From: Roseateles toxinivorans
GTDB lineage: Bacteria; Pseudomonadota; Gammaproteobacteria; Burkholderiales; Burkholderiaceae_C
Direction: 5' to 3'
DNA length: 64,000 bases
NCBI RefSeq assembly: GCF_004362525.1
Contig: NZ_SNXS01000005.1
Span: forward strand, 538,585-602,584
In this document: piece after piece, positions 17,670 through 26,059 of the stretch
Layout: each line of letters begins with the position of its first letter
Numbering within the stretch: the first letter of the stretch is position 1
Program-made: the position numbers and the translations under genes
The notes under the pieces: generated by a model
Databases searched by the model: none
Seen by the model: the letters and a program-made list of their open reading frames with translations, nothing else
Told to the model about the DNA's origin: nothing

Positions 17670-17811
17670 GGGGTCTCCTCTGGAGTTCAACAAGGTTCAA
17701 TCTGAAAGGGCGCAGCAGACCACGCCGGAACGGGTTTGCGTCTACGGAGTTTTACTCATTTGCAGGTTTCGTGCCCGAATGCTGGCACCACCGTGGGGCT
17801 TTCTTTGACCA

Positions 17812-18726
17812 TCAGTGCGCCGTCAGGTAGGCCCACAGCGCCTTGGCCACGGGTTTGGCCCGCCGAGCCAGCTCGGGCCGCTCGCGGTAGATGCGCAATT
17901 CCATCGTCAACTCGTACTGGCCCTCAGCGCTGGCACGCACCAGGCGCCCGGCCTGCAGGTCCTGCTTGACCGAGCTGGCCGGCAGAAAAGCCAGGCCGTG
18001 GCCTTCCAGCGCCATCGCCTTCAGGCCCTCGGCCATGTCCGTCTCGTAGATCACGTCGAACTTCAGCGGCACCGGCGAGGCCTTCGCGATCAGCTCGACC
18101 ATGCGGCCCAGATAGGCTCCAGCGGCATAGCTGAGGAAGGGCACGCTGTGGCCGGGCGCGCCGGGCAGCTGGAACAGCGGCCTGCCGTCCCTGCCCGCCT
18201 TGGCATAGGCGGCCACCGTCTCATGGCCCAGCGACAGCATCTCGTAGCGCTCCGGGTCCAGCTGCAGCGGCTGGCTGGGGTGGTGATAGGCGATCAGCAG
18301 GTCGCAATTGCCCTCGGTCAGCTGCATCACCGCATCGTGCACGTTCAGGGCATTGAGCCGGCAGTTGAGCTCGCCGAAGCTGCGCCGCAGGTCCATCAGC
18401 CAGTGCGGGAAGAAGCTGAAGGCCAGCGAGTGGGGCAGCGCGAATTCGATCATGTCCTGGCCCGCCACCTGGTGGCTGCGCATCATATTGCGGGTGGCCT
18501 GCAGATTGCCCAGGATCTCGATCGCCTGGGCCAGAAAGGTGCTGCCGGCCGGCGTCAGCCGGGTCGGATAAAAGGACCGGTCCACCAGATCCACGCCGGC
18601 CCAGGCCTCCAGCGCCTGGATGCGGCGCGAGAACGCGGGCTGGGTCACATGCCTGAGCTGGGCGGAGCGCGAGAAACTGCGCGTCTCGGCCAGACTGACG
18701 AAATCTTCTAACCATTTGGTGTCCAC
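17812..18726 (-). CDS. LysR-family transcriptional regulator
   Basis: 304 residues. The N-terminal winged helix (about 1-60) carries the LysR pattern FVSLAETRSFSRSAQLRHVTQPAFSRRIQALE, followed by a linker helix and a type 2 periplasmic-binding-like effector domain (about 90-300). It lies directly upstream of gltIJKL in the same direction, so it may regulate that operon, perhaps in response to an amino acid, though LysR genes more often sit divergent to their targets. Start at 18726 gives the usual short N-terminus before the HTH. Confidence 0.9.
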   Translation of the reverse strand: MDTKWLEDFVSLAETRSFSRSAQLRHVTQPAFSRRIQALEAWAGVDLVDRSFYPTRLTPAGSTFLAQAIEILGNLQATRNMMRSHQVAGQDMIEFALPHSLAFSFFPHWLMDLRRSFGELNCRLNALNVHDAVMQLTEGNCDLLIAYHHPSQPLQLDPERYEMLSLGHETVAAYAKAGRDGRPLFQLPGAPGHSVPFLSYAAGAYLGRMVELIAKASPVPLKFDVIYETDMAEGLKAMALEGHGLAFLPASSVKQDLQAGRLVRASAEGQYELTMELRIYRERPELARRAKPVAKALWAYLTAH

Positions 18727-18756
18727 GGCGGCAGTGTAGCGGGCCGGGGCCCGAGG

Positions 18757-20571
18757 TCAGGCCGGAGCCGGGTCACCTCCAGCCTGTTGCAGGCGCCACA
18801 TCTGGGCGTACCTGCCGCCCATCTCCATCAGCCGCTGATGATTGCCCCGTTCGATGATGTGGCCGCGCTCCATGACCAGGATCTCGTGCGCGTCCACCAC
18901 GGTGGAAAGGCGGTGGGCGATCACCAGCACCGTCTTGTCCTGCGCCGCGGCCTCCAGCTCGCCCTGTATGGCCCGCTCGTTGCTGGAATCCAGGGCCGAG
19001 GTGGCCTCGTCGAAGATCAGGATCGGTGGGTTCTTCAGCAGCGTGCGGGCGATGGCCACCCGCTGCTTCTCGCCGCCGCTGAGCTTGAGGCCGCGCTCAC
19101 CGACCATGGTCTCGTAGCCCTTGGGCGTGGAGGCGATGAAGTCGTGAATATGGGCCGCACTCGCCGCCGCCTCGATCTGCTCGCGCGAGGCACCCGGCTG
19201 ACCATAGGCGATGTTGTAGGCCACCGTGTCATTGAACAGCACCGTGTCCTGGGGCACGATGCCGATGGCGCGGCGCAGGCTGGCCTGGGTGACCTGGCGC
19301 ACATCCTGGCCGTCGATGGTGATGCGGCCCTCGTCCACATCATAAAAGCGATACAGCAGCCTCGCCAGGGTCGACTTGCCCGAACCGCTTGGGCCGACCA
19401 CGGCGACCTTCTTGCCGGCCGGGATCTCGAAGCTGATCTCGTGCAGGATCTCGCGGGCCGGGTCGTAGGCAAAGCGCACCCTCTCGAAGCGCACGGTCGC
19501 GCCGTGCACGGCCAGCGGCTTGGCGCCGGGCGCATCGGCCACCTCGCGCTCGCGCTCCAGCAGGCTGAACATCTTGTCCAGATCGGTCAGGCCCTGCTTG
19601 ATCTCGCGGTAGATCACGCCCAGGAAGTTCAGCGGGATATAGAGCTGGATCATGAAGGCGTTGATCATCACCAGATCGCCCAGGGTCATGCGGCCATCGA
19701 CCACGCCCTGCGTCGCCCGCCACAGCATCGCCACCAGGGCAATGGCGATGATCATCTGCTGACCGGTATTCAGCAGCGACAGCGTGGACTGTGACTTCAG
19801 CTGCGCGCGCCGCAGCTTCTCCAGGCTTTCGTCGTAGCGCTTTGCCTCGAAGTCTTCATTGTTGAAGTACTTGACCGTTTCGTAGTTCAAGAGCGCGTCG
19901 ATGGCCTTGGTGTGTGCCACCGAGTCCAGCTCGTTGAGCAGCTTGCGGAACTTGGTGCGCCACTCGGTCACCAGGATGGTGAACGTCACGTAGAACACCA
20001 GCGCGATGATGGTGATGCCGGCAAACCAGACGTCGAACTTCACCGCCAGCAGGACCAGCACCAGGGTCACTTCCAGCAGCGTGGGCAGGATGCTGTACAG
20101 CGAGTACGAGATCAGCGAATGCACCGCCCTTGTACCGCGCTCGATATCGCGCGTCATGCCCCCGGTCTGGCGCTCCAGATGAAAACGCAGGCTCAGATCA
20201 TGCAGATGGCGGAACACCTGCAGCGAGATGCTGCGCGCCGTGCCCTCGGTGGCCTTGGCAAAGATCAGTTCGCGCAGCTCGGTGAACAGCGAGGTCGTCA
20301 GCCTCAAGCCACCATAGGCCAGCAGCAACCCCAGCGGCAGCACCAGCAGCGCCTGCGGGTCACCGGGCTTGATCGCCAGCGTGTCGATCAGCTGCTTGAG
20401 CAGCAGGGGAACGCCCACATTGGCCAGCTTGGCCGCGACCAGAAACCCAAGCGCAATGCTCACCCGCCAGCGGTAGCGCCACAGATAGGGGAACAGTTTT
20501 TGCAGCGTGCCCCAGTCGGAACGGGTGGCGGCTGGCGTGGTGCTGGCGGTGGCGGCGGTATGGGGGGGCAT
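18757..20571 (-). CDS. ABC exporter, Atm1/HMT1-like half-transporter
   Basis: 604 residues: an ABC membrane domain with six helices (about 30-320) fused to a nucleotide-binding domain (about 360-590). Visible are Walker [11 protein letters not shown]-loop IVPQDTVLFNDTV, signature LSGGEKQRVAIARTL, Walker B ILIFDEATSALDS and H-loop IAHRLST. VRFAYDPAREILHEISFEIPAGKKVAVVG and the TM segment NYETVKYFNNEDFEAKRYDESL match Atm1-type exporters of glutathione-linked compounds involved in iron-sulfur and metal homeostasis. Homodimer expected in the inner membrane. The ATG at 20571 is chosen; a GTG at 20634 would add 21 low-complexity residues, and neither has a good ribosome site. Confidence 0.92.
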   Translation of the reverse strand: MPPHTAATASTTPAATRSDWGTLQKLFPYLWRYRWRVSIALGFLVAAKLANVGVPLLLKQLIDTLAIKPGDPQALLVLPLGLLLAYGGLRLTTSLFTELRELIFAKATEGTARSISLQVFRHLHDLSLRFHLERQTGGMTRDIERGTRAVHSLISYSLYSILPTLLEVTLVLVLLAVKFDVWFAGITIIALVFYVTFTILVTEWRTKFRKLLNELDSVAHTKAIDALLNYETVKYFNNEDFEAKRYDESLEKLRRAQLKSQSTLSLLNTGQQMIIAIALVAMLWRATQGVVDGRMTLGDLVMINAFMIQLYIPLNFLGVIYREIKQGLTDLDKMFSLLEREREVADAPGAKPLAVHGATVRFERVRFAYDPAREILHEISFEIPAGKKVAVVGPSGSGKSTLARLLYRFYDVDEGRITIDGQDVRQVTQASLRRAIGIVPQDTVLFNDTVAYNIAYGQPGASREQIEAAASAAHIHDFIASTPKGYETMVGERGLKLSGGEKQRVAIARTLLKNPPILIFDEATSALDSSNERAIQGELEAAAQDKTVLVIAHRLSTVVDAHEILVMERGHIIERGNHQRLMEMGGRYAQMWRLQQAGGDPAPA

Positions 20572-20680
20572 GTGGGGCGCAGAACTTGCTTGTGGCTTGG
20601 TCGTGAAAGAATAGGGAGAACTCTTTTTGAGCACAGAACACTTCGCGGTCTGTCCCCCCAGTCAAAAGAAGGCCTACATC

Positions 20681-21103
20681 ATGACCGATGCCCCGATTTC
20701 AAGCAGCTCGCCCGATGCGATACCGCAATTCCCCCGCGAACTGGCCTTGCGCGTGATGCCGATGCCGGCCGATGCCAACCACAACGGCGACGTGTTCGGC
20801 GGCTGGATCATGGCCCAGGTGGACATTGCCGGCTCGGTGCTGCCGGCCCGCCTGTCGCGCGGCCGCGTCGCCACCGTGGCGGTGAAGGAGTTTCTGTTCA
20901 AGCAACCGGTGTCCATCGGCGACCTGCTGTCCTTCTATGTGCAGGTGACCCGCGTCGGCCGCACCTCGATCACCGTGCAGGTCGAGGTGATCGCCGAACG
21001 CAATCCCGTCGACCCCCACGTGGTCAAGGTCACCGAGGCGCAGCTGACCTATGTGGCCATAGATAACGAGGGCCAGCCCCGGCCGTTCAAGTTGGTGGGT
21101 TGA
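20681..21103 (+). CDS. Acyl-CoA thioesterase, YciA-like hotdog protein
   Basis: 140 residues, single hotdog domain. DANHNGDVFGGWIMAQVDIAG is the acyl-CoA thioesterase signature with the catalytic aspartate at the start of the hotdog helix, and VAVKEFLFKQPVSIGDLL the following strand. It should hydrolyse acyl-CoAs to free acid and CoA in the cytoplasm as a hexamer. The ATG at 20681 has AGAAGG nine bases upstream; a TTG further upstream is less likely. Its stop overlaps the next ATG (TGATG), so it is coupled to the FAD oxidoreductase gene. It diverges from the ABC exporter. Confidence 0.92.
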   Translation: MTDAPISSSSPDAIPQFPRELALRVMPMPADANHNGDVFGGWIMAQVDIAGSVLPARLSRGRVATVAVKEFLFKQPVSIGDLLSFYVQVTRVGRTSITVQVEVIAERNPVDPHVVKVTEAQLTYVAIDNEGQPRPFKLVG

Positions 21104-22248
21104 TGAAAAGAGTGGTGATTCTTGGCGGTGGGGCGATAGGCAGCGCCATTGCCGCGTTTCTGAGCGCCGACCCGCAGTGGCAGGGCGAGATCCTGGTGAT
21201 CGAACGCGACGCCACCTACGCACAGGCCTCGTCGGCCCTGTCGGCGGCCTCGATACGCCAGCAGTTCTCGACGCCGCTCAATATCGATCTGTCGCTGTAC
21301 GGCCTGCAGTATCTGCGCGGGCTGGACGAGGACTTTGGCTTCACCGAGCAGGGCTATCTGTATCTCGCCACGCCCGAGGGCGAGGCCACCCTGCGCGCCA
21401 ATCAGGCGATGCAGAACGCCCAGGGCGCCGACATCGTATTGATGAACCCGTCCGAGCTTCAGGCGCGCTGGCCCTGGCTGACGGTGCAAGACCTGGCCCT
21501 GGGTGCCTGGGGTCGCAGCGGCGAGGGCTGGTTCGATGGCTGGGCGCTGCTGCAGCACTTCCGCAAGAAGGCCATCGCCCAGGGTGTGCGCTATCAGCAG
21601 GCGGAGGTTCGAGCGCTCCACCGCGCCGCGGATGGCTCGCTGCAGGGCATCCGCCTGGCCGGTTCGGACGAGGTGATTGAATCCGATGTCTTTGTGCTCG
21701 CCTGCGGCGCCTGGTCCGGTGCGCTGGCCCGCACGGGCGGGCTGGAGGTGCCGGTGCGGGCCAAGCGCCGCAGCGTCTATGCCTTTCGCTCGCCCGAGCC
21801 GGCGGCGCTGGCGCCCCTGCTGATCGATCCGAGCGGCCTCTGGTTCCGACCCGAGGGTGAAGGCCTGTTCCTCTGCGGCGGCACGCCGCTCGATGACAGC
21901 GACGACCTGCCGCTGGACCCGGAGGCGAATCTGTTCGAGGAGGCGCTGTGGCCGGCGCTGGCCACAAGAGTGCCGGGCTTCGAGTCGCTGCGTCTGCAGC
22001 GGGCCTGGGCCGGCTATTACGAGATGAATGCCTTCGACCACAACGGCCTGGTCGGTGCGATGGCCGAGTGCGGAAATCTGCTGCTGGCTTGCGGCTTCTC
22101 GGGCCATGGCCTGCAGCATGCGCCGGGCGTGGGCCGCGGCGTGTCCGAGCTGATCGCCCGTGGCGCCTATCAAAGCCTGGACTTGAGCCTGCTGTCGCCG
22201 CAACGCATTGCGGCGGGTCGGCCCATCGTCGAGGTCAATGTGATTTGA
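21103..22248 (+). CDS. FAD-dependent oxidoreductase (DAO/glycine oxidase-like)
   Basis: 381 residues. The N-terminal dinucleotide fold VVILGGGAIGSAIAAFL with the ERD acidic end, the LSAASIRQQFS motif typical of the DAO superfamily, and the C-terminal FAD contact CGFSGHGLQHAPGVGRGVSELI place it with sarcosine/glycine oxidase and FOXRED1-like enzymes. The absence of a signal peptide implies a cytoplasmic enzyme oxidising an amine or amino acid. It is coupled to the upstream thioesterase by a TGATG overlap. The 3' end overlaps the convergent SGNH gene by 14 bases. Confidence 0.9.
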   Translation: MKRVVILGGGAIGSAIAAFLSADPQWQGEILVIERDATYAQASSALSAASIRQQFSTPLNIDLSLYGLQYLRGLDEDFGFTEQGYLYLATPEGEATLRANQAMQNAQGADIVLMNPSELQARWPWLTVQDLALGAWGRSGEGWFDGWALLQHFRKKAIAQGVRYQQAEVRALHRAADGSLQGIRLAGSDEVIESDVFVLACGAWSGALARTGGLEVPVRAKRRSVYAFRSPEPAALAPLLIDPSGLWFRPEGEGLFLCGGTPLDDSDDLPLDPEANLFEEALWPALATRVPGFESLRLQRAWAGYYEMNAFDHNGLVGAMAECGNLLLACGFSGHGLQHAPGVGRGVSELIARGAYQSLDLSLLSPQRIAAGRPIVEVNVI

Positions 22249-22966
22249 CCCAGTCGCGGGCAATGCGCTCGGCCAGGCTCTCGCCCCAGACCTTGTAGCC
22301 GGCAGGCCCCGGATGGAAGCCATCGGGCGCCATCAGCTCGGCGGCCGCGCTGCCGTGCAGATGCGGCGGCAAGGCCTGCATGCCGCGCTGGGCCTGGCCC
22401 AGCAGGCTGCGGCCCAGCATCCGGTTCATGCGCATCGCGTGCGCCCCCATCAGCCAGCGCAGCGGTTGCGGCAGCAGCGGGAACGCGTGCATGGGCGGCA
22501 CGGCGCTGTGCAGGCTGTAGCGCACGCCGGCGCGCTGCACGGCCAGTTCGTGCAGCTGCTGCAGCTGCAGCGCCCAGCGGCGCGGCGAGACCTGAGCCAC
22601 CGTGTCGTTAACGCCCAAGGCCGTGATCAGCACATCGGCAGGTTCCAGCGCGGCCCCGGCAAGATGAGCGATCGCATCGGCCGTTGTGTGGCCCGTCCTG
22701 GCAATCAGCTGCCAGTGCACGCTGCCCTGGAGATGCAAGGCCAGCGCCTGGGCCAAGCGGCCCGCCAGCGCTTCGTCCTGCGTGGCGGCACCTACGCCCG
22801 CACCACCCGAGTCACCGACGATCAGCAGGCGCAAAGCCAAGGCGCCGCTGCCCGCCATACCGCTGCGCGGGCCGGCGGCCTCGGGCAGGCGCAGGGCCTG
22901 CCTGCGCACCTGCCGCCCCTGCCACAGCAGCAGCGGCGCCAGCGCCAGCTTGGCGACCTGCAGCAT
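22235..22966 (-). CDS. SGNH/GDSL-family esterase
   Basis: 243 residues. Block I is IVGDSGGAG (catalytic Ser in GDS), block III is ALGVNDTVA (oxyanion Asn) and block V is PDGFHPGPAGY (catalytic Asp and His), so the active site is complete. An N-terminal hydrophobic segment (about 1-18) may be a signal or anchor, pointing to membrane association. The ATG at 22966 overlaps the stop of the enoyl-CoA hydratase gene by one base (TGATG). It is the last gene of the beta-oxidation operon and may release fatty acids from esters to feed it; that is inferred from position. Confidence 0.87.
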   Translation of the reverse strand: MLQVAKLALAPLLLWQGRQVRRQALRLPEAAGPRSGMAGSGALALRLLIVGDSGGAGVGAATQDEALAGRLAQALALHLQGSVHWQLIARTGHTTADAIAHLAGAALEPADVLITALGVNDTVAQVSPRRWALQLQQLHELAVQRAGVRYSLHSAVPPMHAFPLLPQPLRWLMGAHAMRMNRMLGRSLLGQAQRGMQALPPHLHGSAAAELMAPDGFHPGPAGYKVWGESLAERIARDWVKSH

Positions 22967-23730
22967 CAAGAGAACTTGGTGAAGTCGGGTGCGCGTTTCT
23001 GGAAGAAGGCCTGGAAGGCCTCCATCGCCTCAGGCGAACGCAAGCGGGCGCCGAAGACCTCGGCCTCGGTTTGACAGGTCGCACGCAAGGCCGCGCGCTG
23101 CGGTTCGCGCATCAGGCGCTTGCTCTCGCGCACGGCGCTGGGCGCCAACGTGTTGAAGCGCTCGGCGATGCGGCGTGCATGGTTCAGCACCTCACCGGCC
23201 GGCAGCACGGCGTTGGCAATGCCGCACTCCACCGCCTGCTCGCCGGTGAACGGGTCGCCCAGCAGCAGCTTCTCGGCCGCGCGGCGGTTGCCCATCAGCT
23301 GCGGCACCAGCAGGCTGGACGCGAACTCGGGTACCAGGCCCAGGCTGACGAAGGGCATGGCCAGGCGGGCGTCGTCGGCCACATAGACGAAGTCGCAATG
23401 CAGCAGCATCGTCGTGCCTATGCCTATCGCCCCGCCGGTGACGGCGGCGATGACCGGCTTGTCGCAGCCGATCAACGCCTCCATGAACTGGAACACCGGT
23501 GCCTCGCCGTCATGAGGCGGGCGGGCCATGAAGTCCTCGATATCATTGCCCGAGGTGAAGATGCCCGGCTGGCCGGTGATCAGCAGCGCGCGCACGCTGG
23601 GCTCGGCGGCGGCGGCATTGATGGCGTCGGCCATTGCCTGGTACATCGCCGAGGTGATGGCGTTCTTCTTCTCGGGCCGGGCGATTTCTATCGTGGCCAC
23701 GCCGTTGATGGTGGCGGTCTTGATGCTCAT
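22966..23730 (-). CDS. Enoyl-CoA hydratase/isomerase family protein
   Basis: 254 residues, crotonase fold. IARPEKKNAITSAMY is the N-terminal family signature. The oxyanion-hole positions are in FTSGNDIEDF and GGAIGIGTTML, and a candidate catalytic glutamate lies in LVPEFASSLLV; the second glutamate of classical hydratases is not obvious, so an isomerase or other crotonase reaction is possible. GAAGGAGAC precedes the ATG at 23730. The gene sits in the fatty-acid operon, 30 bases after the alpha/beta-hydrolase gene and coupled to the SGNH esterase gene. Confidence 0.92.
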   Translation of the reverse strand: MSIKTATINGVATIEIARPEKKNAITSAMYQAMADAINAAAAEPSVRALLITGQPGIFTSGNDIEDFMARPPHDGEAPVFQFMEALIGCDKPVIAAVTGGAIGIGTTMLLHCDFVYVADDARLAMPFVSLGLVPEFASSLLVPQLMGNRRAAEKLLLGDPFTGEQAVECGIANAVLPAGEVLNHARRIAERFNTLAPSAVRESKRLMREPQRAALRATCQTEAEVFGARLRSPEAMEAFQAFFQKRAPDFTKFS

Positions 23731-23760
23731 GGGTCTGTCTCCTTCAATCTGCACTATTGA

Positions 23761-24618
23761 TCATGCCAAAAACCGCGCCACCTGCGGCCACAGCGTGGCC
23801 TGGAAGTGCTTGCGGAAAAAGCCGAAATGGCCGATGCGGCGTTCGCCGATGTCTTTCGGCGCGATGCGCCGGATCTCGGGTTGCGCGCCGGCATAGAAAC
23901 TGTGCAGCGACTCGGTGTTGCGCCGCGACATGAACTCGTCATCGGTGAATGACAACGACAGCATGGGCAGCTTCATGGCCGCGTACTGCGCACGTAGACC
24001 GGCACCGCCCTCGCCCATCATGTAGTCGCGGTCCAGGCACCAGCGCCGCCACTGGGCCATCACGCCGCGCGGCAGGTCGCCGACCTTGCGCAGCTTGCGG
24101 CCCGGGAAGTAGCCACACAGCGGCAACGCCAGCGGCACGATCACATACCAGAGCCACCAGACATAGCGGCGCAGGCTGACCGCGTTCTCGCGCCAGTAGC
24201 CGCTGCCGCAACCCACGGTGATGGCGCGGCTGACGCGCCCGCGATTGGGCAGCATGCCCAGGATCTGGCCGCCGAGGCTGTGGCCCAGCCAGTGGATGGG
24301 CTTGGCATCGTTGCCGAGACGGCGCGACAGCTCGTCCAGCGCCGCGGCCGCATCGAGCTCGGCCCAGGTGTGGATGTCGGCCTCGAGCCCGCGCAGCGAG
24401 TGCTTCAGTGCAGGGGGCCGTGATGCCCCCATACCGCGGTAGTCGAAGCTCAGCACCAGATAACCCTGTGCCGCCATCCAGTGCGCGAACTCGCCGTAGT
24501 AGCGCTGCTCAACGCCCATCGCTGGGGCGATCAGCAGGCCGGCGCGGGCGGTGGCGGCTTCGCCATAGCAATGGCCATGGAGTTCGAACCCATCCGAGGC
24601 TTTGAAGCTGAGGCTCAT
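23761..24618 (-). CDS. Alpha/beta-hydrolase
   Basis: 285 residues. DYRGMGAS follows the first strands, the nucleophile elbow is GHSLGGQ (Ser), and a late histidine in GHFGFFR and an acid in SFTDDEF complete a plausible triad. A tryptophan-rich hydrophobic stretch in the lid region (YVWWLWYVIVPLALPLCGYF) suggests a lipid-like substrate or membrane contact. AGGAGG eight bases before the ATG gives a strong start at 24618. Within the beta-oxidation operon, between the thiolase and enoyl-CoA hydratase genes, it may be an esterase or thioesterase; the substrate is not determined. Confidence 0.85.
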   Translation of the reverse strand: MSLSFKASDGFELHGHCYGEAATARAGLLIAPAMGVEQRYYGEFAHWMAAQGYLVLSFDYRGMGASRPPALKHSLRGLEADIHTWAELDAAAALDELSRRLGNDAKPIHWLGHSLGGQILGMLPNRGRVSRAITVGCGSGYWRENAVSLRRYVWWLWYVIVPLALPLCGYFPGRKLRKVGDLPRGVMAQWRRWCLDRDYMMGEGGAGLRAQYAAMKLPMLSLSFTDDEFMSRRNTESLHSFYAGAQPEIRRIAPKDIGERRIGHFGFFRKHFQATLWPQVARFLA

Positions 24619-24673
24619 GGCGCCATCCTCCTGCGCAAAAGAAAAAGCGCGGCCGCGGCCGCGCTCATCGCCA

Positions 24674-25888
24674 TCAGAGGCGTTCGAGAATACCCGCCGC
24701 GCCCTGGCCGGCGCCGACGCACATCGTCACCATGCCGTACTTGGCACCGGTGCGGCGCATGCCATGAATCACCGAGGCCGCACGGATGGCACCGGTGGCG
24801 CCGAGCGGATGGCCCAGCGCGATCGCGCCGCCGTTCGGATTGACTCGTGCGCGATCCAGCACGATGCCCTTGCTGTCCAAATCATTCAGCACGGCCAGCG
24901 ATTGCGCAGCAAAGGCCTCGTTCAGCTCGATCCAGCCCAGGTCCTCGGCACGGATGCCGGCCAGGCGCAGCGCGGCCGGGATCGCTTCGATCGGACCAAT
25001 GCCCATGATCTCGGGCGGCACACCGCGCACGGCGAAAGACACGAAGCGGGCCAGCGGCGTCAGGCCGAAGCGCTTGACAGCGGCCTCGGACGCGACGATC
25101 AGCGCGCCGGCGCCGTCCGAGGTCTGCGAGCTGTTGCCGGCGGTGACGCTGCCCTTGGCGGCGAACACCGGGCGCAGCTTGGCCAGGCCTTCGATCGAGG
25201 TGTCGCGGCGCGGGCCCTCGTCGGTATCGACGGTGCGGCGCTTGATGCTGATCGAACCATCGGCGAGGTTGGGGCTGCGCTCCAGGATCTCGAACGGCGT
25301 CATTTCGTCCTTGAAATGGCCGGCCTCGATGGCGGCCAGCGCGCGGCGGTGCGATTCCAGCGCGAACTCGTCCTGCGCCTCGCGGCTGATCTTCCACTGT
25401 GCGGCCACCTTCTCGGCCGTCAGGCCCATGCCATAGGCCAGGCCGATGTTCTCGTCGCGCTCGAAGATCGCCGGCGGCAGCGAGGGCTTGTTGCCGCCCA
25501 TGGGCACCATGGACATCGACTCGACGCCACCGGCAATCATCACCTCGGCCTCGCCGATGCGGATGCGGTCGGCCGCCATCTGCAGCGCGGTGATGCCCGA
25601 AGCGCAGTAGCGGTTGACGGTCACGCCGCCCACCGAGTTCGGCAGGCCCGACAACACGGCCGAGACGCGGGCGATATTCATGCCCTGCTCGCCCTCGGGG
25701 AAGGAGCAGCCGATGATGGCGTCCTCGATCGCAGCCGGGTCAAGACCCGGCACCTGGGCCAGTGCGGCCTGGATGGCACGGGCCAGCATTTCGTCCGGAC
25801 GGGTGTTGCGGTAGTAGCCCCGGCCCGACTTGCCGATGGGCAGACGGGTCGCGGCGCAGATATAGGCTTCTTGCACTTGCTTGCTCAT
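24674..25888 (-). CDS. fadA: Acetyl-CoA C-acyltransferase (3-ketoacyl-CoA thiolase)
   Basis: 404 residues. The thiolase cleaves 3-ketoacyl-CoA with CoA in the last step of beta-oxidation. The nucleophile C95 is in NRYCASG, the histidine in LNEAFAAQ-region/GGAIALGHPLGATGAI, and the second cysteine in MCVGAGQGAAGI, all intact. The ribosome site GGAGAG lies next to the ATG and coincides with the edge of a palindromic repeat element. It follows the FadN-like gene in the operon after a 171-base gap filled by repeats; FadN plus FadA supply three of the four core reactions. Confidence 0.95.
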   Translation of the reverse strand: MSKQVQEAYICAATRLPIGKSGRGYYRNTRPDEMLARAIQAALAQVPGLDPAAIEDAIIGCSFPEGEQGMNIARVSAVLSGLPNSVGGVTVNRYCASGITALQMAADRIRIGEAEVMIAGGVESMSMVPMGGNKPSLPPAIFERDENIGLAYGMGLTAEKVAAQWKISREAQDEFALESHRRALAAIEAGHFKDEMTPFEILERSPNLADGSISIKRRTVDTDEGPRRDTSIEGLAKLRPVFAAKGSVTAGNSSQTSDGAGALIVASEAAVKRFGLTPLARFVSFAVRGVPPEIMGIGPIEAIPAALRLAGIRAEDLGWIELNEAFAAQSLAVLNDLDSKGIVLDRARVNPNGGAIALGHPLGATGAIRAASVIHGMRRTGAKYGMVTMCVGAGQGAAGILERL

Positions 25889-25894
25889 GATCTC

Positions 25895-25960
25895 TCCAGT
25901 CAGTTGGGGACAGAGCTACTCGCTTCTCTCGGGCGGTCTGTCCCACAAGTCATCAGTTTG
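25895..25960. repeat. Dispersed palindromic repeat, same family as 5.7 kb
   Basis: TCCAGTCAGTTGGGG is followed by the stem GGGACAGA...TCTGTCCC with a longer loop than the 5.7-kb copies, then CAAGTCATCAGTTTG. The flanks agree with the element at 5681-5777 (TCCAGTCAGTTGGGG and CAAGGTCATTAGTTTG), so both are copies of one family with variable centres and compensating stem changes. It lies between fadN-like and fadA genes and borders the fadA ribosome site. Confidence 0.7.
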
Positions 25961-26050
25961 TAGCCCGGATGAAGCGCAGCGCAATCCGGGGGTGCTGGCC
26001 TTGCCAACGCGGGCCCCGAATTCCGGCGCTGCGCGCCTACATCCGGGCTA
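25961..26050. repeat. TAGCCCGGAT inverted-repeat element
   Basis: A 90-base element bounded by perfect inverted ends TAGCCCGGAT (25961-25970) and ATCCGGGCTA (26041-26050). The inner parts also pair (GCGCAGCGC with GCGCTGCGCGC and AATCCGGGG with CCCCGAATT), so the whole unit can fold as one long hairpin. This resembles a widespread bacterial intergenic repeat reading TAGCCCGGATGAAGCGCAGCGCAATCCGGG. It is inside the fatty-acid operon, directly after the fadN-like stop codon. Confidence 0.8.
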
Positions 26051-26059
26051 CTCAATGCA

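Noticed and set aside
17670..17811. Sigma-54 promoter for the gltIJKL operon
   Set aside because: No TGGC-N9-TGC-like pair was found on the minus strand in the gap; a TGGCAC on the plus strand faces no gene.
25961..26050. Insertion sequence end
   Set aside because: The inverted ends enclose only 90 bases that fold back on themselves, with no transposase or target duplication seen.
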